Of a DNA stretch of 64,000 nucleotides, positions 56,501 to 64,000 are shown piece after piece. The stretch's first letter is position 1. Each line of letters begins with the position of its first letter. The notes beneath the pieces are model-generated. The model worked only from the letters and a program-made list of their open reading frames with translations. It had not been told where the DNA came from and did no database searches. Location of the stretch: assembly GCF_000699445.3 (NCBI RefSeq), contig NC_067198.1, positions 26,609,536-26,673,535 of the forward strand, written 5' to 3'. The DNA is from Schistosoma haematobium. Its lineage: Eukaryota > Platyhelminthes > Trematoda > Strigeidida > Schistosomatidae. Both the position numbers and the translations under genes were made by a program.

Positions 56501-59500
56501 TATCCTACAAACGGGAACTTTACGTATTTAAATTCGAATCCACTCATCGCTAATCGACGTTATCTACTTTACTGAGGCTCATCAGAATATGTTTATATAT
56601 CACTATTCTGTCAGCATCACAGACCAATTTCTGTCATATTCTACTCTACGTATTTTCACGATTTATTTCGCTGTCATACCCACTAACGATTTATTACTGT
56701 TTTTACGATATTTCGAATTGCCCATACAAACTTGATATTTTATCGTTCACAGAGTCACAACATAAGTGCATGTTAAATTTCTGTCCGCTCATTAATTTGC
56801 TCATATTCGCATGCTAACGTTTCCATTTTTGTCCGCGCCTTTGCGATATTCATGTATTCTTTTACATAAGTATGACACTTTCGTATAATACAATCACCCT
56901 TCATGTAACACTGTACTTCATCGGGTGTAGTACAATATTTTTCCACTACTTATTGTTATCATTAACTACATACCTCTTCAATATTATTTTCGAAAACAGA
57001 CATTTTTTCGAAATAAAAAAAAACAGAACCGACCTTAAAATAGATAATGGGAATCCTTTGAAATGCATATCCTTTAAAAATAATTTATTTTTTACAGGCA
57101 CCATTTCACGAGCTTTATGACACAACTGTTGAAAAACTAATACCATATTATTATTCATCGGCTTCAAAAAATCTTCTTTGGCTCTCTCAATCAGAAATTT
57201 TCGGTATGGATTATTTTCTTGCTAAACAAATGTACATTTAATAACAATAATAATGATAAACTGAGACTAGTATTAGAAAAGTGCTTAAAATTGAGAATAC
57301 AAGAGTACTAATCTTACTGATGTCACCTATTAGTCAACCATATGGTTATGTGTTTAGCTTTAAATCGCATGTCGAATGTGTAGAGGGAGTAACGATGCAA
57401 CTCAAGGTTGATTAATTACAAGTACGTAGAACAGGATTCTGATTTACAACCTGACGACCGCAAGTCAAATCCTTCAAACTTTAAGTCATTATTCCATCAC
57501 TGGTAGAACTAGACGAATTGCGAACAAACCCCATTATTACATGACAAAACAGGAGATATTTATATAGAACAACATTGATATAAAACAATACTATTATACA
57601 CGATGAGTGGGTTTACAGATACGAGGTCAATCCCTAAAAGCCTAAACGAAGAAAGTATCGCCTCCAGAAGAACACCAAAGATTACAAATAAAAATGAAAA
57701 AAAGTAAACAGCCTTAACGAACACTGAGAATTTTGATTTAGATTAAACTTTAAGATAAACTTTTTTGAATAATAAGATTCAAGAGCAGTCTTTTTTAATT
57801 TATTCATTGCTTGCAAACAAATTCTCTATAATAACTCTACAGGTGTGGATACTACGTTTAATTCGACTATTTTGTTGTGCATCTTATTAATTTTAACACT
57901 CATGCTATGGCTTCTAATTCAAAAATTCCACTACTTTTATCATGATTTGAGAAGAAACAACTGTAAAGATTTCTAACGCTAATGGTCCTATATAACTTAT
58001 AACAGGAAAATTAATAAGTACTCAAGATATTACTCTACGAATAAACAGTATCATCGATGTCTAGTACATGTGGTAAGGTGTGTTAAAACTCCCAAACAGG
58101 AAATTACAAGCTGTTTGCAGAGTTGGTAAGTTGTAAGTATTATGTAACCAGTGATTATGAGTGATTTGAAAATCCTATCAGCTCCGAATAAGTTAGTGAA
58201 TAACAAAATCTCTTAATTTGTCAAATTACACTACTTGTGATAAAGACAATATTTGAATGCGTTTAAAAAGAGATAATTTATCGTTTAGTAGTTCAATCTA
58301 ACAACTAAGGAATGTGGTCATTGAGTGTGGAAAACACCCGACGGTTAAAAATATTTGAGAGAGATTAACTGAATAAGGAATAAAGATCAGACATGTGTTA
58401 TCTAATCCTATTTATTGCCTAGATCAAATTAACATAGTGTCTGAAGAAAAAAACGTAAATCGCAAGTGAATGAGATTGACACGTAATCATAATCTATGAG
58501 GTCTCGACTGATTCAAGGTATGTATGGAGCAATAGTTTTCCTTGAAGATGAACAAAAGAGAGCTTCAGAAAAGAAATGCAGACATGTAATAACCCGGCCA
58601 CAAAGTAACAGCAGTGTGGCATATACAAATAGACCTTATATTTAATTGGACATTTTTTTATTGAATACGTTTTATTCCCTCAATAATTTAATTTACCTTA
58701 TTTTCTTGGTTCCTTTATATCATTTTTAGAGTTATATTTTACTACATGACATATGATAACTTGGACCGATTAACATTTGTGCTAGGTTTTACATTGTTTC
58801 TATTTATGTGAATGACAAATATGATGGTGAAAATGTAGCATATAATGAACAATCCAAGTAGGTATTTACAATTTAGATAGTTGAATTAAGTTTAAATTTA
58901 GTAATATGATGTGCTAAATCAAGTTACCCCAATTATAAGTGAGACATATAAAAAGAATGAAAAAAAATCCAGAAAAAGGTCTTCATATATGAAAGTGTTC
59001 GTTACATTTACATGAAGTAAAAAAGAGAATAAGTCTTTAGTCTGATTAACCCAAATAACTTTATAAATAAGAGCAACTGAGGATAGATGACACATCGACT
59101 GTCGAGTGCGCAACCATCAACGGAAATATAAATTCGTCGGTTGGTTATAAACAATATAGGACCTGACAGAAATATACGTCAACCTCGGTCATTACACAAC
59201 ATCAGTCCAGTGAGAGGCTAACAAAATGCATATTAAGTAAATTGATATAACAGTAGTTACAGTGATAGAGAAAAACTAAAGGTGAAGGATTTCAGTTCAA
59301 AAAACCGATGAAATTGAGAAGATCGATCCTCCGGAGATAAAACAAACACAAATTCAAATTAAACTACATCTTGCATAATCTCTGAAATAACGCCTACTAT
59401 GGTGTGATAAGAAAGTAGGTGGCAAACAAATTTTATTGGATGTCTCAACCAACACAGCGAATCTTCAGATCTATGGGATGTGACTCCTGTGACACTCCTG

Positions 59501-60486
59501 AAAATATGGCCATATTCTAGAGCTTAATGGAGAGTAACAATATGGTCGATATGACCTATTTTTCTGATTACTTGGGCAACATAAATCCTGTATCTATTCT
59601 TAAACATTTGGACAGCATTACCACTGCACAAGGTCAAGTCTAATAGAGGAATCCAAGGAACAACACTTAGGATCTCAGAATTATGCTGAAACACACACGT
59701 AGAGGGTGAGAGGAATGCCATAAATATTGTAAAATGTTTCAGTTAATGCAACCTAAAAACCGTGTTGTGAGAAGTATTAGCTGTTTATCATGTTGATGAT
59801 GAATGGTATATAGCTAACAAGACCAGATCAGAAAGGGTATTTGAACCCTATGAGTTGTGATTTTAAATTTAGTGACTAAAAGATTGGTTAAAGATACATC
59901 TTTGAACACATTACAATAGTCAGTTGCTTCCCTTCGTTATATGAGGATTGCTTAGGTGTAGAAATAATCCAGAATACTTCAGGGGATCATTCGTGACTAT
60001 TAAAGACAGCTTAGTTGTTCAGAATTAGATTTCGAATTTGTGGTGTATCTCGGACTAAATAAATGAGTATCAACTATCAGCAAACACGGTTAAAGACTAA
60101 CCAAAATATTTACTGTCGCATAGAGATAAAGAAGAAAAGTGGAAAGGCTAACCAAGCTCCCTGAAAGAGACATAGCGTACGTCCATCATACGAATTAGTA
60201 ATATTTTTCGAAAGTCACCGTTGGAAAAGTACATAACTCAAAGTTTCGAAGTTTAGCGTCATAAGAGAAAGTTGTAATCGCTCACACGTAGTCTATTTTC
60301 TTCTTGTCTGCGCAGACGCTGTTCGACTGGATTCACATTAATAGGTGGTATAACGGGCTTTGTGACCTCTCGAAATAAACGCTGTTCAAGCGTACCCGGA
60401 TCAGGAACATAGCGAAACCTGATCGACTGTCCTGTGCGACCGAGTAAACAAAATCTGATATTATGAAAAATTGGTAGCTGATTCAT
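50301..60486 (-). CDS. MRPL10: Mitochondrial large-subunit ribosomal protein uL10m, four exons
   Basis: Exons 60486-60286, 57221-57034, 52189-52038 and 50533-50301 splice with matching phases (0; 2/1; 1/2) into 257 aa; human MRPL10 is 261 aa. The protein belongs to the L10 stalk base of the mitochondrial large ribosomal subunit. Motif order follows the family: [11 protein letters not shown] near residue 50, [59 protein letters not shown], then a helical C-terminus ([20 protein letters not shown]) and an acidic Ser-rich end. The gene spans 10.2 kb because of long introns; intron 2 holds an antisense RTE copy. It follows the MTIF3-like gene on the same strand. Confidence 0.87.
52038..52189 (-). 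CDS. MRPL10: uL10m gene, exon 3
   Basis: Acceptor tttttacag, then [12 protein letters not shown]...; ends ...HFLLLLG with donor GTAGGT after one base of the Gly codon. Confidence 0.85.
53112..53126. repeat. Left target-site duplication of RTE copy D
   Basis: tacttttcattagct, identical to 54785-54799. Confidence 0.85.
53127..54784 (+). mobile_element. RTE copy D, 5'-truncated, antisense in uL10m intron 2
   Basis: Starts within the region between EN and RT and reaches the 3' end with the tail gtaagtaagt. RT motifs: [56 protein letters not shown] and [12 protein letters not shown], then [14 protein letters not shown]. Stops at about 53612, 53667 and 54212 and no EN, so it is dead. Duplications of 15 bp flank it. 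It is the best-preserved RT of this lineage in the window. Confidence 0.93.
54785..54799. repeat. Right target-site duplication of RTE copy D
   Basis: tacttttcattagct, identical to 53112-53126. Confidence 0.85.
55080..56960. repeat. Unidentified block with distinct composition in uL10m intron 2
   Basis: On the plus strand it is richer in T and C than its surroundings, and it begins with a less AT-rich leader (gccgccgccgaactcaacgc near 55390). A short ORF-like run ([20 protein letters not shown]) might be part of a retroelement. No terminal repeats or family match found; perhaps an LTR/leader of an element whose other parts are not here. Confidence 0.3.
57034..57221 (-). CDS. MRPL10: uL10m gene, exon 2
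   Basis: Acceptor tgtttag, starts QENNPYRKF. An early donor GTAAAA at 57095 would give the wrong phase. Homology continues ([20 protein letters not shown]) to AAG followed by GTCGGT at 57033, which gives phase 2 and fits exon 3. Confidence 0.75.
57222..60285. other. Intron 1 of uL10m; nothing else recognised
   Basis: 3064 nt of AT-rich sequence. tRNA-like phrases near 57430-57475 and 59830-59860 could be old SINE heads but are too weak to list separately. Confidence 0.45.
60286..60486 (-). CDS. MRPL10: uL10m gene, exon 1
   Basis: 67 codons from ATG at 60486 to ...EENRLR, donor GTGAGC. Basic N-terminus suits mitochondrial import. Confidence 0.8.
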
Positions 60487-60511
60487 TGCTTGTGCATTAA
60501 ATAATTGTTAT

Positions 60512-60530
60512 CTGGAAAAAAATTTTTTTT
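60512..60530 (-). promoter_or_regulatory. Pyrimidine tract and 3' splice site just upstream of uL10m ATG
   Basis: Minus strand aaatttttttccag ends 25 nt before the start codon. It may accept a 5'-UTR exon or, as schistosomes do on some genes, the spliced leader. Confidence 0.4.
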
Positions 60531-61279
60531 AAAAAAAGCAAAATTAAAGTAGTACAAGCTATTCATCAGTACACATCACTTGTTTAGTAAGGTGAATCGA
60601 AAACATGTATTACTTATCAATCTGCTTTTAGGATAATAAAGTGGGTTGATTCGTGATCACAAATTCTCAGAATTAATGCTTTATAATTTGATGATGTAGG
60701 TCGTTTACGAGATGAATATTGAATAATCAAAAGATGAAATCGAAATCACTCAACAACAACCCTTTGGGAAGTCATTTTTCTCAAACAGGCTAATCGATAA
60801 CACAGTTTTGTATAACGAATATAAAGCAAAGTTGGATTATGAAATAGAAAAACAAAAACCCAATTTGTCAGAGTCCACATCAACATAAAGAGGGAGAAAT
60901 CATAGAAAAATGATACCAGTAGTGTTGAGGAACGAAAACAAAATCGATTAATTTTCTGGTAGGAAAACAACCCATAAAAATTCACATAAAAGGTTACGAA
61001 GAATCAGTGAATTTCAGTCAGTAACAACGTAGAACCTGTACGTATGTACATTGGTTCAAGTTGCCACAGCCCATTGGCACGAAGAGACGTCGGGCCAAAT
61101 CCAACAATACTAGAGATAGTAACAGTATAAGTGTTAACAAGAAAGATTAAGTCTCGAAAATACTACTCGAAAGGAAAATATAAATTAGTGAGATAAAGAC
61201 AAAAAATTATGTTTTTAAAATATCAGAATTTGGGGATAGACAAAGAATGGATGCACCTGCGACATTGCAAACGATTTTG
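60531..61279. other. No gene seen; upstream flank of uL10m
   Basis: Probably includes the uL10m promoter. No clear core-promoter motif recognised. Confidence 0.35.
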
Positions 61280-61466
61280 AGCTATCAGTCAAAGTCTCTA
61301 ACAATTGGTTATGATAATCACGAGAGCCCCAACCAGGTATTCTATACCTATTAACATGACTCAATCCAATAGTCAATGTCTCTATGGACTAGCACCGTCT
61401 TTTTTCCAACCTGCTACATCAGAAAAATGCCCGTCAAGGTAAGCGGTGTTTGGGCATATGTAACAC

Positions 61467-62595
61467 ATGAGGATTTACAACCTCATAAACCAATTTCCTG
61501 TCTTTACCCGTAACAGCACACGAGACCAGGTTGGTCACATTCAAATCCTTCCTACATCTCCTAATACCTCTTTTATCTCCATGGCTAACCCTCCTCATGT
61601 CTCTTTATCACCTCACACTGCTAGGGCAAACGATTTGAGTACGCGGAACGTTATTCCTGGTCTCCTGAAACCACGCTCTAAACTACACGTAGGAGCTTTT
61701 AACGTCCGAACACTGTGCCAAATAGGACAGCAGGCTTCCTTAGCTAAGACTTTAGAATCCCGCACCATCGATGTGTGCTGCGTCTCCGAAACGCGCATAC
61801 AGGATCCGAGTAGCGTCATTCATTTGACCTCACCATGCCAAAATAAAGAACCGACTCGACTCACACTTCGTGTATCTGGAAGCCCAGATTCTGCTTCCCG
61901 TGGCCTCGTCGGCGTAGGTATAGCATTGAGTCCTAGGGCAGAACTAGCTCTCTTAGAGTGGATCCCAGTAGACAGTCGTTTGTGCGCTGTCCGACTAAAC
62001 GGAACAGTAAGGATCCGAAAAGATAGGGACACTCGTCGTCTCTGCCTATTCTCCCACCGACTGTAGCGCAGATGATGTAAAAGATGAGTTTTACAGAAAG
62101 CTCTCCGACCTCCGAAAAGCTAGGCGCTCTGATGTAGTAATAGTGGCTGGTGACTTTAATGCTCAAGTAGGTAAACTAAGTGAAAGGGAAAGACACCTGG
62201 GTGGATCTTCCATCGTCGTGGCTCAAAAAACAGATAATGGTGACCATCTGTTGCAGCTATGCTCAGATAACTGCCTGTTTCTTACAAATACTAACTTTAA
62301 GCATAAGGAAAAACATCTTTTAACATGGCGACCCCCTAATTCGTCCCAACGTTGGACCCAAATAGATCACATCGCTATCAGCCACCGATGGAGGGGTTCG
62401 ACAGAAGACTGTCACCCATTCTGGAGCACATGCTTAGATTCAGATCATGCTCTAGCACGAGCGCGTATCTGTCTGCGTCCTACTGGACGTAGGAAAGACG
62501 CTATAAAGAAACCTCTTAGGGGCCTACTTAATGATAGTCAAGCTAAGAGTATATTTCAGGAACAACTAGGAAAAGTTAGGCAGCCATGTATGTGA
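61467..62595 (+). pseudogene. SR2-like endonuclease domain, frameshifted
   Basis: AP-type endonuclease motifs in order: VGAFNVRTL, VCCVSETRI (catalytic E), then after a frameshift near 62025, VVIVAGDFNAQVG (D, N) and a terminal LDSDHALA (SDH). All family catalytic positions can be seen, but in two frames. A further frameshift near 62580 separates it from the RT. It would nick target DNA in an active element. Confidence 0.85.
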
Positions 62596-62635
62596 TGCCC
62601 ACCCCGAGGCAGCATGGAATGATATCCGAAAAGCT

Positions 62636-63960
62636 GTGGAAACACCAGTGATATCTGCTAGTAAGGTAAACCAGAAGGTTAGGGAGCAACACTGGATCTC
62701 AGCAGCATCTATCGCACTGATAGATGCTCGGAAACTCATTCCACCTGGCTCTGAACATAATGAAGAGCGGAGTCAGCTTAAGCGCAAGCTGACAAGAAGT
62801 CTACGCAATGATCGTGAACCGTGGTGGGTAGCGAAAGCAAGAGAGATGGAAAAGGCAGAGGCAATAGGTAATAGCAGACAATTGTTCAGACTTGTTAAGG
62901 AAACCGGTATTAGGAAACCGACTGTCAGCGAAACACTCTCAGAGAAAGATGGACATATTATACATTCTCAATCCAGGAGATTGGATCGATGGGCAGAACA
63001 CTTTAGGGATCAGTTCAACTGGACTTCAGCCACACTTCGGTTTCCCACGATCTCCAGTCAACCTGAATGGCAAGTTAATGTAGGTCCTCCGTCGCTTTAC
63101 GAAGTTGAAAAAGCCATAGGAAATCTGAAGCGAGGGAGAGCAGCAGGCCCTGACAGGTTTACTCCTGAGATTTTTAAGGATGGTTGTCCAGTATTAGCAA
63201 TGAGATTAACTGAGGTCTTAGGTAGAATTTGGGAACTGGACGTAATCCCATCTGACTGGACTCAATCATTGATTGTGCCAGTCTATAAGAAGGGACAAAA
63301 GTCCTCTTGTGACAATCACAGAGGAATCAGTTTGACTAATATAGTGTCTAAAATATTAGCTTCAATAATACTTCGACGCCTAATTAAAGCTCGTGAAGAG
63401 CAGATTAGAGAAAACCAGGCCGGTTTTCGACCTAGACGTGGTTGTATAGATCAAATATTCACACTACGTCAGGTTCTAGAACACAGACACACATTCAGAC
63501 GCCCCACAATGGTAGTATTTCTTGACCTTAAGACGGCATCGACTCTGTTGATCGTGAGGTTCTATGGCAGTGTTTGTCACTGAAAGGAGTACCAAAGAAG
63601 TACATTAACCTTATAAAGGCTGTCTACTCGAACACAACTGGTAGAGTGAGAGCTTATGGCGAACTGTCATCAGAATTGATTACCTCAAGTGGTGTTCGTC
63701 AGGGTTGTCCACTCTCTCCATTTTTGTTTAACTTTGTCGTCGACGTACTTTTGGAGATGAAAATTTCCTCATCTAAATTTCCAGGGGTTGAACTTCTATC
63801 GGGAGATTCACTTTCTGACCTAGAATATGCCGATGACACAGTTCTATTTGGTGAAGACGCTGACAAAATGCAGAGTCTTCTGACCACTCTAAGCAACAAT
63901 GCAAGCATGTTCGGGATGCGATTCTCCCCCTCGAAATGCAAAATGTTGCTTCAGGATTAG
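62636..63960 (+). pseudogene. SR2-like reverse transcriptase, frameshifted
   Basis: The first frame runs to 63583 with EKAIGNLKRGRAAGPDRFTP, DNHRGISLTNIVSKILASI, ENQAGFRPRRGCIDQIFTLR and VVFLDLKTAS. A frameshift near 63535 destroys the AFDSVDR motif. The second frame (from 63574) has SSGVRQGCPLSPFLFNF and LEYADDTVLFGED (catalytic YADD), stopping at 63960. The remainder of the C-terminus lies beyond or past a further break. Confidence 0.85.
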
Positions 63961-64000
63961 GTTGCATTGACACCCGAACTGATGATAGGGAGTGAAGTAA

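Larger units (their letters stand above)
61280..64000 (+). mobile_element. RTE-clade element of a second lineage (SR2-like), cut by window end
   Basis: Untranslated leader, endonuclease and RT in one order with several frameshifts. Clearly different from copies A-D in sequence (VGAFNVRTLCQ against GTWNVRTMW). It extends past base 64000. Fragments of the same lineage lie at 14.2-14.5 and 20.7-21.3 kb. Confidence 0.85.

Noticed and set aside
57096..57221. uL10m exon 2 ending at the donor GTAAAA (57095)
   Set aside because: Breaks the reading phase with exon 3 and drops residues conserved in the family.
1..64000. CRISPR arrays, operons, ribosome-binding sites, rRNA
   Set aside because: None seen; the sequence is animal nuclear DNA.

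Overview
The window is AT-rich, repeat-dense, intron-bearing animal DNA that fits a blood fluke (Schistosoma sp.). I infer this from the transposon spectrum: RTE and CR1 non-LTR elements, a Ty3/Gypsy element of the CsRn1/Boudicca type (CHCC Gag knuckle, primer site matching tRNA-Trp), tRNA-derived SINEs carrying hammerhead-ribozyme motifs (Sm-alpha-like), Penelope-like remnants and a Merlin DNA transposon. I cannot name the species from sequence alone.

Three host genes can be reconstructed, all on the minus strand. (1) An LMBR1-family membrane protein, two exons, 15552-19201. (2) Mitochondrial translation initiation factor 3 (MTIF3-like), three exons, 39919-47527, 255 aa. (3) Mitochondrial ribosomal protein L10 (uL10m/MRPL10-like), four exons, 50301-60486, 257 aa. 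Exon phases agree at every junction. The last two sit in tandem about 2.8 kb apart and both serve mitochondrial protein synthesis. Their introns carry many transposon insertions.

Layout: 0-15.5 kb holds no host gene I can support, only a decayed RTE copy, SINE/hammerhead copies, Penelope-like debris and an RTE tail. 15.5-19.2 kb is the LMBR1 gene. 19.4-21.5 kb is RTE-like debris. 22.3-23.95 kb is a Merlin transposon with an 8-bp target duplication, interrupted by a second, inverted Merlin derivative with a telomere-like core. 25.6-28.4 kb is an internally deleted CR1 element. 28.5-38 kb is a nest: a degenerate Gypsy copy is split by a young, nearly complete copy of the same family (LTRs 28792-29113 and 34900-35222, duplication AGAT); an RTE copy has inserted into that element's gag, and the old copy also holds a solo LTR and a SINE. 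39.4-47.5 kb is MTIF3 with intronic LTR, MITE and RTE insertions. 50.3-60.5 kb is uL10m with an antisense RTE in intron 2. From 61.3 kb to the end is a second RTE lineage (SR2-like) running off the edge.

I found no new multi-gene system. The most unusual structures are the Merlin derivatives with a TTAGGG-like core (two independent copies), the reconstructable three-layer retroelement nest, several RTE copies with different internal deletions, and the series of decaying hammerhead motifs in two element types.
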